From contig CAJBSR010000146.1 in NCBI GenBank assembly GCA_903958285.1, positions 1-6,173 of the forward strand: a stretch of DNA of 6,173 nucleotides. Direction: 5' to 3'. The notes beneath the pieces are model-generated. The model saw only the letters and a list, made by a program, of their open reading frames with translations, ran no database searches and had not been told where the DNA came from. The number at the start of each line of letters is the position of its first letter. The first letter of the stretch is position 1. This DNA comes from an uncultured Sphingomonadales bacterium (GTDB taxonomy: Bacteria; Pseudomonadota; Alphaproteobacteria; Sphingomonadales; Sphingomonadaceae). The translations under genes were made by a program, and so were the position numbers. Shown piece by piece: positions 1-6,172 of the stretch.

Positions 1-393
1 CAGCTGGCCCGCAGCCATGTTCAACTTGGGCGCATCAACCGGGGCGGCGCTGCCGCTTGCGATCATGGCAATGATGCCATCCAGCTGCAGCTTCGGGTTC
101 TTGGTCGCCTGACCCAGCGTGAGGCGCAGCGTGCCCGCGATATACTTTTCGTCGCCATTCTTGACGACAGCTTCAGCGGCTTCAATCTTTGCAATAGCGT
201 CGGGCGCGTTTGCCTTTACCGCGGCGTCAGCGGGAATATAGGCTGCGCGAAATTCCTTGCTCAGCTGCCAGGCTTTCGCCGGCGCTGGCTTTTCCTTCTT
301 TTCCTTCGCTGCCATGGCAGGTGAAACTGCCAGTGGAACGGCCACACCCATTGCCAATGCGAGCCCAAATGCGGCGCGAGAAACGGTCTTCAT
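1..393 (-). CDS. Exported protein of unknown function (5' part, runs off left edge)
   Basis: The first 131 codons are open from an ATG at 393-391 to the window edge, so the C-terminus is missing. The start is well supported: AGGAGG lies at 408-403, nine bases upstream. The product opens with a classic Sec signal peptide: Lys2 and Arg6, a hydrophobic stretch at about residues 7-23, and a likely signal peptidase I cleavage after Ala26-Met27-Ala28. The mature part begins with a Lys/Glu/Pro/Ala-rich linker (about 29-42), followed by alanine-rich, probably helical sequence containing LSKEFRAAY and KIEAAEAVVKNGDEKYIAGT. This alternating pattern is reminiscent of TPR-like helical repeats, but I cannot assign a family. 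It is probably periplasmic. It is divergent from gyrA. The reading frame and secretion are seen in the sequence; the helical-repeat idea is inference. Confidence 0.85.
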   Translation of the reverse strand, partial: MKTVSRAAFGLALAMGVAVPLAVSPAMAAKEKKEKPAPAKAWQLSKEFRAAYIPADAAVKANAPDAIAKIEAAEAVVKNGDEKYIAGTLRLTLGQATKNPKLQLDGIIAMIASGSAAPVDAPKLNMAAGQL

Positions 394-402
394 ATCCCTT
401 AT

Positions 403-408
403 CCTCCT
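403..408 (-). promoter_or_regulatory. Strong ribosome binding site of the exported-protein gene
   Basis: On the minus strand this reads AGGAGG, a full match to the anti-Shine-Dalgarno core, with nine bases before the ATG at 393. It fixes the start of the leftmost gene and suggests efficient translation, in contrast to the weak site before gyrA. Confidence 0.8.
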
Positions 409-410
409 GC

Positions 411-432
411 GCGCCTGCGACAAATCAGGCGC
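411..432 (-). repeat. Perfect 7-bp inverted repeat in the leader of the exported-protein gene
   Basis: GCGCCTG (411-417) and CAGGCGC (426-432) are perfect inverted copies around an 8-base spacer. In the minus-strand transcript they would form a GC-rich hairpin ending two bases before the AGGAGG ribosome binding site. It could be a 5' leader hairpin that affects translation or mRNA stability, or an operator in the divergent promoter region. There is no following T-run, so it is not a rho-independent terminator. The structure is seen in the sequence; its role is inference. Confidence 0.5.
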
Positions 433-603
433 TTAATGATGCGGCGTCCCCGCTAATGCTTTCGATCCCTGTGCACAAGCGGAACCATACGCATTGCTCT
501 GACGACCTTCGGCTGAACGGCGTTTGAACCAGTCCACAGATACTGTCCCACCTAAGCCGTTGTTGCTAGCCTTTTGTGACGCGGCAGACTAGGCAAATTG
601 CAG

Positions 604-609
604 CATAAT
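604..609 (+). promoter_or_regulatory. Possible -10 element of the gyrA promoter
   Basis: CATAAT matches the TATAAT consensus at five of six positions and lies in the only A/T-rich patch before gyrA. A start of transcription near 615-617 would leave a leader of under 20 bases. There is no good -35 hexamer at 16-18 bases upstream; the TTGTGA at 574-579 is too far away. The call rests on one hexamer only. Confidence 0.25.
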
Positions 610-632
610 TACACATCTCGAAAGTCAGTTTT

Positions 633-2429
633 TTGAGCACCGACGAACCGATTATCACAGACCCGTCCGACATCTCCCCCGTCAGCATCGTTGACGAGAT
701 GAAGTCGAGTTATCTCGACTACGCCATGTCCGTCATCGTGTCGCGCGCGCTGCCCGACGTGCGGGATGGTCTGAAGCCGGTGCACCGCCGCATACTCTTT
801 GCAGCACAAGAAGGTGGCTTCGTTCCGGGGCGTCCTTATCGTAAATCGGCCAAGATCGTCGGTGACGTTATGGGTAACTATCACCCGCACGGCGACTCCT
901 CTATTTATGACGCTTTGGCGCGCCTTGCTCAGGATTGGTCGATGCGGCTGATGCTGATGGATGGTCAGGGCAACTTCGGCTCGATGGACCCCGATCCGCC
1001 AGCGTCCATGCGTTACACCGAAGCGCGCCTCGCCAAGCCTGCCATGGCGCTGCTGGAAGATCTCGACAAGGATACGGTCGATTTCCAGCCGAACTATGAT
1101 GGCTCGCGCGAAGAGCCCCGCGTTCTGCCTGCCCGCTTCCCCAACCTGCTCGTCAACGGCGCCGGCGGTATCGCGGTCGGCATGGCAACGAACATTCCGC
1201 CGCACAATCTGGGCGAAGTCATCAACGCGTGTCTTGCGCTGATGGAAAACGGCGCGATCACCAATGAAGAGCTGATGGACATCGTGCCTGCGCCCGATTT
1301 CCCGACAGGCGGTCTCATTCTCGGCCTGTCCGGCGCACGCTCTGCCTACACCACCGGCAAGGGCTCGATCATCGTCCGGTCACGGCACATCATTGAAGAA
1401 GGCCGCGGCGATCGCCAGTCGATCGTCCTCACCGAAATCCCCTATCAGCAGGGTAAAAACGCGCTCGTCGAGAAGATCGCCGAAGCGGCCAAGGACAAGC
1501 GGATTGAGGGCATCTCCGACATTCGAGATGAATCCAACCGTGAAGGCGTGCGCGTCGTTGTGGAACTCAAGCGGGATGCGACGGCAGAAGTCGTGCTCAA
1601 CCAACTATGGCGTCACACCCCTGCCCAGTCGAGCTTCCCGGCGAATATGCTCGCCATCCGTGGCGGCCGACCTGAAACGCTAACGCTGCGCGACATCATC
1701 GACGCCTTTGTGAAGTTCCGTGAAGAGGTCATCACGCGTCGCTCCAAGTTTGAGCTCAACAAAGCACGGGAACGTGCGCACATCTTGCTCGGCCTCGTCA
1801 TTGCCGTCACCAATCTCGACGAAGTCGTGCGGATCATTCGCGGCTCGTCCAGCCCTGCGGAAGCCCGGGAGAAGCTGGGCGCACGCGACTGGCCGGTGGC
1901 CGAAATTGCCAGCTACATCCAGCTGGTCGAGGCTGTCGAAACCGAGATTAGCGGAGACACTTATCGGCTTTCAGAAACGCAGATCCGCGCGATACTCGAA
2001 TTGCGCCTGCACCGCCTGACCGCCCTTGGCCGCGATGAAATCGGCTCCGAGTTGAAGGGGCTCGCAGCCTCGATTGAAGAGTTGTTGGCGATCCTTGCAG
2101 ATCGGGTGAAGCTTTATGCCGTCATGCGTGACGAATTGGTCGCAGTGCGCGATGAATTCGCGACGCCGCGCCGCTCGGAAATTGCACCGGCAGGCGACAG
2201 CATCGACGATGAAGACCTGATCGAACGCGAAGACATGGTCGTCACCGTCACAGTCGATGGCTATATCAAGCGCACCACGCTCGACACGTTCCGCGCACAA
2301 AAGCGCGGCGGCAAGGGCCGTTCCGCCATGTCGACCAAGGATGAGGACGTCGTCACTGAGTTGTTTGTGACGAGCACGCACACGCCAGTGCTGTTCTTCT
2401 CAACGCTGGGCAAGGTCTACCGCATGTAG
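633..2429 (+). CDS. gyrA: GyrA N-terminal part: breakage-reunion domain and first CTD blade (598 aa as read)
   Basis: This is what would be made if TAG terminates. The conserved start [15 protein letters not shown] is at 18-32, followed by the winged-helix region. The active-site Arg127-Tyr128 in [10 protein letters not shown] matches E. coli Arg121-Tyr122; Tyr128 forms the covalent bond to DNA. The quinolone-binding segment [11 protein letters not shown] (83-93) keeps Ser89 and Asp93 (E. coli Ser83 and Asp87), so no classic resistance substitution is present. Tower and coiled-coil gate follow to about residue 530. The GyrA box QKRGGKG, needed for DNA wrapping, is at 556-562. The start is TTG at 633: an in-frame TAA lies at 606-608, no ATG or GTG lies between, and the next ATG (codon 23) would remove conserved residues. 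The ribosome binding site is weak (GAAAG, 620-624). A product ending here resembles the E. coli GyrA N-terminal fragment, which lacks the wrapping domain and with GyrB can relax but not supercoil DNA. Confidence 0.9.
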   Translation: MSTDEPIITDPSDISPVSIVDEMKSSYLDYAMSVIVSRALPDVRDGLKPVHRRILFAAQEGGFVPGRPYRKSAKIVGDVMGNYHPHGDSSIYDALARLAQDWSMRLMLMDGQGNFGSMDPDPPASMRYTEARLAKPAMALLEDLDKDTVDFQPNYDGSREEPRVLPARFPNLLVNGAGGIAVGMATNIPPHNLGEVINACLALMENGAITNEELMDIVPAPDFPTGGLILGLSGARSAYTTGKGSIIVRSRHIIEEGRGDRQSIVLTEIPYQQGKNALVEKIAEAAKDKRIEGISDIRDESNREGVRVVVELKRDATAEVVLNQLWRHTPAQSSFPANMLAIRGGRPETLTLRDIIDAFVKFREEVITRRSKFELNKARERAHILLGLVIAVTNLDEVVRIIRGSSSPAEAREKLGARDWPVAEIASYIQLVEAVETEISGDTYRLSETQIRAILELRLHRLTALGRDEIGSELKGLAASIEELLAILADRVKLYAVMRDELVAVRDEFATPRRSEIAPAGDSIDDEDLIEREDMVVTVTVDGYIKRTTLDTFRAQKRGGKGRSAMSTKDEDVVTELFVTSTHTPVLFFSTLGKVYRM

Positions 2430-2438
2430 GTCTGGCGC

Positions 2439-3353
2439 TTGCCCGAAGGCGGGCCAAACACGCGCGGCCGCCCGATGATCAATCTTTTGCCGCTGGCGAA
2501 AGACGAGACGATCTCGACCGTGCTGCCGTTGCCGGAAGACGAAAATGAATGGGGCAAGCTCCACGTCATGTTCGCGACGGCCAAGGGCTCGGTCCGCCGC
2601 AACAGCATGGATGCCTTCACGAACGTTCCGTCCAACGGCAAGATCGCGATGAAGTTTGAAGGCGAAGACGCCGATGACCGCCTGATCGGTGTTGCGCTGC
2701 TCAACGAAGAGGATGATGTCCTTCTCGCATCACGCAACGGGCGCGCGATCCGCTTCATGGGCACCGACATCCGCGAATTCCAGAGCCGCAACTCGACCGG
2801 CGTGCGCGGCATGACGCTGAAGGATGGCGATGAAGTCATGTCGTTGACGATCCTGCGGCGTTCGGGTGCGACGCCGGAAGAGCGGGAGGCTTATCTCCGC
2901 GCCGCGCCATGGAAAGACAATGACAATGAAGCGACATTGTCTGCCGAGCGCATGGCCGAAATGGCGGAGCGGGAGCAGTTCATCCTCACCGTCTGTGCCA
3001 ATGGCTATGGCAAACGCTCCAGCTCTTACGAATATCGCCGCACGAACCGTGGCGGCCAAGGCATTACCAATATCGACAACATCGCCCGCAACGGCCCTGT
3101 TGTTGCCAGCTTCCCTGCCCGCGATGGCGAACAGATCATGCTCGTCACCGATCAGGCCAAGATGATCCGCATGGAAGTTTCCGGAATGCGCGTCATAGGC
3201 CGGAATACAGCGGGCGTGCGCCTGTTCGACGTGGCCGATGCAGAACATGTCGTTAGCGCGGCACTGATTGGCGATACCGGCGATGAGGCGGAAGAGGCAG
3301 ACGTGGATCCAGCCACGGAAGTGACCGACACCACTTCCGACGCATCGGAGTGA
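2439..3353 (+). CDS. gyrA: GyrA C-terminal part: DNA-wrapping beta-pinwheel (downstream of the TAG)
   Basis: Codons 600-906 of gyrA continue in the same frame. The listed start is the first possible initiation codon after the stop, TTG at 2439 (codon 603), but it lies inside a conserved strand and has no ribosome binding site, so separate translation is doubtful; the next ATG is codon 615. Repeated pinwheel blade motifs are visible: KGSVRRNSMDAF (about 652-662), NGRAIRF (702-708), NGYGKRSSSYEYR (790-802) and QAKMIRMEV (841-849). About 744-781 is a hydrophilic, charged insertion (EEREAYLRAAPWKDND and onward) like that seen in alphaproteobacterial GyrA. The end, about 881-906, is an acidic Asp/Glu/Thr/Ser tail; in E. 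coli the acidic tail tunes supercoiling. The TGA at 3351-3353 ends the gene four bases before a terminator hairpin. Confidence 0.75.
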   Translation: MPEGGPNTRGRPMINLLPLAKDETISTVLPLPEDENEWGKLHVMFATAKGSVRRNSMDAFTNVPSNGKIAMKFEGEDADDRLIGVALLNEEDDVLLASRNGRAIRFMGTDIREFQSRNSTGVRGMTLKDGDEVMSLTILRRSGATPEEREAYLRAAPWKDNDNEATLSAERMAEMAEREQFILTVCANGYGKRSSSYEYRRTNRGGQGITNIDNIARNGPVVASFPARDGEQIMLVTDQAKMIRMEVSGMRVIGRNTAGVRLFDVADAEHVVSAALIGDTGDEAEEADVDPATEVTDTTSDASE

Positions 3354-3356
3354 CGC

Positions 3357-3390
3357 AAAAAAGCCCCGGCCAGAAGGTCGGGGCTTTTTC
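3357..3390. terminator. Bidirectional rho-independent terminator between gyrA and rpmE
   Basis: A 9-bp stem (3363-3371 with 3376-3384, GCCCCGGCC against GGTCGGGGC, one G-U pair) closes on the loop AGAA. It is flanked by six A's on the left (3357-3362) and five T's on the right (3385-3389). Read on the plus strand it ends in a U-tract, just after the gyrA stop; read on the minus strand it also ends in a U-tract, 24 bases after the rpmE stop. One element can therefore end both convergent transcripts. Confidence 0.93.
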
Positions 3391-3414
3391 GTATCGGTAA
3401 AGACCGGAAGCGGA

Positions 3415-3642
3415 TTAGCGCTTGAGCGAGAGACCGCCAAAACGCTTGTTGAACTTCGCAACCTGACCCGCAGAGTCCATCAGACGCGCCGAGCCGCCGG
3501 TCCATGCCGGGTGGGCAAGCGGATCGATGTCGAGAACCATCGTGTCGCCTTCCTTGCCCCAGGTGGAACGCGTTTCGAACACAGTACCGTCGGTCATCTG
3601 GACCTTGATCATGTGATAATCGGGATGGCCTTCTTTTTTCAT
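3415..3642 (-). CDS. rpmE: 50S ribosomal protein L31 (bL31), cysteine-free form
   Basis: The 75-residue product is the large-subunit protein bL31, which in other bacteria helps form an intersubunit bridge with the small subunit. Recognisable landmarks are the start [14 protein letters not shown], the central THPAWTGG-type segment (here AHPAWTGG, about 43-50) and the C-terminal FNKRFGGL. There is no cysteine anywhere, so it lacks the zinc-binding Cys residues of the E. coli type and belongs to the zinc-independent form, as usual for alphaproteobacteria. The ATG at 3642 has GGAG at 3653-3650, seven bases upstream. A hairpin lies just before the ribosome binding site (3660-3677). It is downstream of fabZ on the same strand, 95 bases away, so it may share that transcript or have its own promoter. 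Confidence 0.96.
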   Translation of the reverse strand: MKKEGHPDYHMIKVQMTDGTVFETRSTWGKEGDTMVLDIDPLAHPAWTGGSARLMDSAGQVAKFNKRFGGLSLKR

Positions 3643-3659
3643 TGTCTTGCTCCAAATGT

Positions 3660-3677
3660 GACTGGTTCCGACCAGTC
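3660..3677 (-). promoter_or_regulatory. Hairpin in the rpmE leader, directly before the ribosome binding site
   Basis: GACTGGT (3660-3666) and ACCAGTC (3671-3677) form a perfect 7-bp stem with a four-base loop, CGGA on the minus strand. It ends six bases before the GGAG of rpmE. No U-run follows directly, so it is not a typical terminator. Ribosomal protein genes are often controlled by leader structures, and autogenous control of rpmE is known in E. coli, so a translational operator is possible. The stem is seen; the role is inference. Confidence 0.45.
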
Positions 3678-3698
3678 CGGAATGCGGGAAAGCGCGGC

Positions 3699-3726
3699 CT
3701 TTAACCGCTGATCAAGCGCTTGGCAA
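3699..3726 (-). promoter_or_regulatory. Weak candidate promoter for rpmE
   Basis: On the minus strand TTGCCA (3726-3721, five of six to the -35 consensus) is followed after 16 bases by TTAAAG (3704-3699, a poor -10). It lies about 60 bases before the rpmE start, downstream of fabZ, where a separate promoter would be expected. The -10 match is weak and the site overlaps the palindrome CAAGCGCTTG (3713-3722). Confidence 0.2.
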
Positions 3727-3737
3727 GGATCAGCGTA

Positions 3738-4187
3738 TCAGGCCGGCGGATCAGCGATCATGGCGGTGAAGTTGGCTTCGGCCGCAAGCTTACCGTCGAG
3801 CAACGCACGCCCGGCAAATTTACAGACACTGGCCCGCTTCTGGATGAACTCGGCTTCCAAGGTCAGGAGGCAACCGGGTTCCACAGGCGTGCGGAACTTG
3901 GCCCCATCAATCGCCATGAAATAGACGAGCTTGCCGGACCCTGCGAGGCCGAGCGACTCAATCGCAAGGACGCCTGCGGCTTGCGCCAGCGCCTCAATAA
4001 TCAATACGCCCGGCATGATGGGCCGACCGGGGAAATGCCCCTGAAAAAACGGCTCATTGATCGTGACGGCCTTGATTGCACGGATCGACTGATCCGGAAC
4101 AATCTCCTCCACACGGTCAACGAGCAACATGGGGTAACGGTGCGGCAGCGCCGCCAATACTGCGCGAATATCGAGCGACCCTGCCAT
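3738..4187 (-). CDS. fabZ: 3-hydroxyacyl-[acyl-carrier-protein] dehydratase FabZ
   Basis: FabZ removes water from 3-hydroxyacyl-ACP to give trans-2-enoyl-ACP in the cytosolic type II fatty acid synthesis cycle. The 149-residue product has the hot-dog-fold length usual for the family. [11 protein letters not shown] is at about 15-25, and the active-site segment [20 protein letters not shown] carries the catalytic His51 and Glu65. I chose ATG at 4187 because AGGGA (4199-4195) lies seven bases before it; the GTG just upstream at 4190 would add one residue with only four bases of spacing. The gene begins about 20 bases after ompH and is clearly in its operon. In many Gram-negative bacteria lpxD stands between these two genes; it is absent here, fitting a sphingomonad that makes glycosphingolipids in place of lipid A. 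Confidence 0.97.
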   Translation of the reverse strand: MAGSLDIRAVLAALPHRYPMLLVDRVEEIVPDQSIRAIKAVTINEPFFQGHFPGRPIMPGVLIIEALAQAAGVLAIESLGLAGSGKLVYFMAIDGAKFRTPVEPGCLLTLEAEFIQKRASVCKFAGRALLDGKLAAEANFTAMIADPPA

Positions 4188-4208
4188 CACCTTATCCCTA
4201 TCGTTCGC

Positions 4209-4829
4209 TTAGCGGCCCTGAGGCTGCGCCGCAGCAGGAGCTGCCTGCGCGCCCGGACGGTTCTGACCAGGCTGCCAGTTGGCCGGAGGCGTGATCGATA
4301 CGTTCGGAACGAGCGTATTGAGTTCGTTCACAATGTCCTGTGTAAGATCGGTACCGGGCGTGTTCTTGATGACGGCGCCGCGCTGCAGCAGCAGGGCGAC
4401 CTTCTTCTTCGCCATGGCCGCCGTCACCGCGGCGTCCAGCTTGGCATCGATCTGTTCAAGAACATAAGCGTTCACGCGCTCAATCGGATCGCTCAGACGG
4501 CCGAGTTCTTCCTGAGCCGCACGCTGCTTGTCCTGAATGGCTTTCGCCTGGGCCTGCAACGCCGGATTGTTCGGATTTGTCTTCTGGTCGGCCTGGAACT
4601 TGACGATCATAGCGTTGAGTTCTGCCTGAAGAACGCGCGAACGCGATTCCACTTGGTCATACGTCGCCTTGTAGGTCACGCGCATTTGCTCGTCAGCGAG
4701 CTTTGCAGCTGCCGACGTGCCGAGCACCTGCTGAACGTCTGTATAGGCAACCGTCTGCGCCATTGCGGGAACGGCCGGAGCCAATGCGAGCGCGGAGGCC
4801 GCAACGATAAATTTGGTCATTGTCTTCAT
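4209..4829 (-). CDS. OmpH/Skp-family periplasmic chaperone
   Basis: The 206-residue product matches the OmpH (Skp) family, trimeric periplasmic chaperones that hold unfolded outer membrane proteins on their way to BamA. It starts with a Sec signal peptide, MKTMTKF then a hydrophobic core, with likely cleavage after Ala22-Met23-Ala24. The mature protein opens with QTVAYTDVQQVL, the family's N-terminal strand, followed by long charged and Gln/Ala-rich helices (about 42-150) that would form the coiled-coil tentacles, and a return segment near AVIKNTPGTDLTQDIV. It ends in a Pro/Ala/Gln-rich low-complexity tail (about 183-206), making it longer than E. coli Skp (161 residues). The ATG at 4829 overlaps the bamA stop as TGATG and has AGGAA at 4844-4840, ten bases upstream; a second ATG at 4820 would leave a shorter signal peptide. 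The position directly after bamA supports the role. Confidence 0.92.
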   Translation of the reverse strand: MKTMTKFIVAASALALAPAVPAMAQTVAYTDVQQVLGTSAAAKLADEQMRVTYKATYDQVESRSRVLQAELNAMIVKFQADQKTNPNNPALQAQAKAIQDKQRAAQEELGRLSDPIERVNAYVLEQIDAKLDAAVTAAMAKKKVALLLQRGAVIKNTPGTDLTQDIVNELNTLVPNVSITPPANWQPGQNRPGAQAAPAAAQPQGR

Positions 4830-4831
4830 CA
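4827..4831 (-). other. bamA stop / ompH start overlap (TGATG)
   Basis: On the minus strand TGATG holds the bamA TGA (4831-4829) and the ompH ATG (4829-4827), sharing one base. Such overlaps commonly couple translation of neighbouring genes, here the barrel insertase and its client chaperone. Confidence 0.85.
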
Positions 4832-6172
4832 GAATTGAGTTCCTACGTTAAATGTAAACAGTTTTGGATCGTCCCCGTCCTGCTTGATAAGCGCCTTGGC
4901 TATATCAATCCTGAACGGACCAAATGGGGACCGCCAGTTGACGCCAAAGCCCACGGAAAGCCGAGGCTTCCATGAATCGCCCAAAAAGCGCTCCTGAAAC
5001 GCCGGTACGGAAAAGATTGCAGAAGAACCTGTCGCACAAGCACTTAGGTTTTGGAATTCAGTCACCACGCCGCTCGTATCGTTCCGGCAACGTGTCAGAC
5101 CATTTTGCAGGTTGTTAAGCACCGGACTTGTGATGCCGAACACAGAACCTGCCACCGCAAAAATCGATGGGCGCAGCCCCATTTCACGCGCGCCTGAGCC
5201 AAGTGGAATTTCAAGCTCCATGCGACCCAGATAGTAAGCGCGCCCGCCGAGCGCATCGTCGACGATCTGATCTCGAGCCGTGATCAGATTGCCACTGGCG
5301 TCATAAAAGAGGCGCTGCACGCGCGGGCCAATGCCGCGAATACCAAAGCCTGGGAACTGCGGTTCACCCAGATAGAAACGGTCGGTCAAGCGAAGCTTGT
5401 CCAGCCCTGCCCCACGGCTCTTTTCAAAGGAGTGAATATACCCCCCTTCGCCCTGCATCGAGAAAACGAAATTGCCGAACGGTTTCCAATATTTGCGCGC
5501 ATCTACTGTTGTGCGCAGATATTTTACGCTGCCGCCAAGGCCTGCAAAGTCCTGGCTGAACAAAAGCCGATTGCCCCTGGTCGGCCGGATGCGGTTGTCG
5601 AGATTGTCATAAACAAGACTGTAGCCAAGCGAGGAGGTTGTCCGCTTGCCAATGGCATCGCAAAGGTAACGGCCCGCAAGGAAGGCATCGCATTGCCCGT
5701 TGAAATAGTAAGTTGCCGTGTCGAGCGTAACGTCATCATAGCTCAACCCATAACGCGCGGCGAACGACAAGAATTCCGTGATCGGCACGCCCATGCGCAG
5801 CTGCATCCCGGTCGTGACCTGTTGATAAGTCGTTTGACGCGCCTGATTGATGAAGTTGAACGAGTTCAAATCGCGGCGGAAAATGTCACCGCCAACTGCA
5901 ATGTTGCGCTCCATGAAATAGGGCTCGGTAAAGCCCAACTCGATCGACTTGGAATATTGCGAGTAATTGACGCTCGCGCGCAGTTCCTGACCCTTGCCGC
6001 GGAAATTGCGCTGTCGGATCGAGAAGTTGATGATGAAGCGTTCCAGTGACGAGAAACCGGCAGACAGCTGAAGCTCGCCCGTCGCCTTTTCTTCCACATT
6101 CGCTTCAAGAACGATGCGGTCCGGCGCAGAACCCGGCTTCTGCTCAATCTCTAGCTTTTCCTGGAAGTAGCC
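4829..6172 (-). CDS. bamA: Outer membrane protein assembly factor BamA (3' part, runs off right edge)
   Basis: The frame is open from the right edge (447 residues visible), so the signal peptide and most POTRA domains are outside the window. BamA is the Omp85-family barrel that folds and inserts outer membrane proteins. The first roughly 30 residues (GYFQEKLEIEQ to LEANVEEKATGEL) are the end of the last POTRA domain. The rest is the whole 16-strand barrel: GFSSLERFIINFSIRQRNF (about 39-57), a TEPYF strand, then loop 6 near 270-285 with FGIRGIGPRV. The last residue is Phe (FNVGTQF), the usual outer membrane C-terminal signal. The loop-6 motif normally reads (V/I)RG(F/Y); here PGF appears, with Pro274 in place of Arg. 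Two cysteine pairs (161/171 and 362/379 of the visible part) lie in likely surface loops and may form disulfides. The stop overlaps the ompH start. The apparent GTG start at 6097 is internal and not real. Confidence 0.96.
   Translation of the reverse strand, partial: GYFQEKLEIEQKPGSAPDRIVLEANVEEKATGELQLSAGFSSLERFIINFSIRQRNFRGKGQELRASVNYSQYSKSIELGFTEPYFMERNIAVGGDIFRRDLNSFNFINQARQTTYQQVTTGMQLRMGVPITEFLSFAARYGLSYDDVTLDTATYYFNGQCDAFLAGRYLCDAIGKRTTSSLGYSLVYDNLDNRIRPTRGNRLLFSQDFAGLGGSVKYLRTTVDARKYWKPFGNFVFSMQGEGGYIHSFEKSRGAGLDKLRLTDRFYLGEPQFPGFGIRGIGPRVQRLFYDASGNLITARDQIVDDALGGRAYYLGRMELEIPLGSGAREMGLRPSIFAVAGSVFGITSPVLNNLQNGLTRCRNDTSGVVTEFQNLSACATGSSAIFSVPAFQERFLGDSWKPRLSVGFGVNWRSPFGPFRIDIAKALIKQDGDDPKLFTFNVGTQF

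Larger units (their letters stand above)
394..632. other. Divergent intergenic region between the exported-protein gene and gyrA
   Basis: About 240 bases separate the two divergent start codons, so both promoters are expected here. I see the inverted repeat at 411-432 and an A/T-rich patch at 595-615 just before gyrA. I found no convincing paired -35/-10 promoter on either strand, no tRNA and no small ORF with a credible ribosome binding site. Confidence 0.6.
633..3353 (+). pseudogene. gyrA: gyrA, DNA gyrase subunit A, interrupted by one in-frame TAG
   Basis: This is a full-length gyrA frame of 906 codons, open throughout except for TAG at 2427-2429 (codon 599). Sequence before and after the stop is well-conserved GyrA in the same frame, so nothing is missing and there is no frameshift. 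GyrA pairs with GyrB as A2B2, cuts and passes duplex DNA, and introduces negative supercoils in the cytoplasm. The stop falls in the second blade of the C-terminal beta-pinwheel, between YRM and VWRLPEGG, where related proteins carry lysine; AAG to TAG is one base change. Because GyrA is essential, the likeliest explanations are a sequence or assembly error, suppression of the amber codon, a second intact copy elsewhere, or a genuinely split gyrase. Apart from the stop, the gene shows no decay. It is transcribed towards the terminator at 3357-3390. Confidence 0.9.

Noticed and set aside
609..1205. 198-codon open frame antisense to the gyrA start
   Set aside because: It mirrors a highly conserved part of gyrA and has no recognisable domain; a shadow of the real codons.
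2427..2429. Pyrrolysine insertion, intein or programmed frameshift at the gyrA TAG
   Set aside because: The frame is the same on both sides and no residues are added, so frameshift and intein do not fit. Pyrrolysine is not expected in this kind of bacterium and the position is a plain lysine in homologues.
2439..2441. TTG as a true start of an independent GyrA C-terminal protein
   Set aside because: It lies inside a conserved beta-strand, ten bases after the TAG, with no ribosome binding site. It is the expected leucine of VWRLPE.
3395..3406. Short inverted repeat CGGT-AAAG-ACCG between terminator and rpmE stop
   Set aside because: Only four base pairs; expected by chance and next to a much stronger terminator.
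2730..3461. 243-codon minus-strand open frame across the gyrA end, terminator and rpmE end
   Set aside because: It reads through a strong terminator hairpin and overlaps two real genes; its product shows no family features.
3720..4838. 372-codon open frame on the plus strand
   Set aside because: It is antisense to fabZ and ompH, both strongly recognised. Its arginine-rich, low-complexity product is typical of the opposite strand of GC-rich genes, and it has no credible ribosome binding site.
5432..6049. 205-codon plus-strand open frame
   Set aside because: Antisense to the BamA barrel, with no recognisable domain and no start signals.
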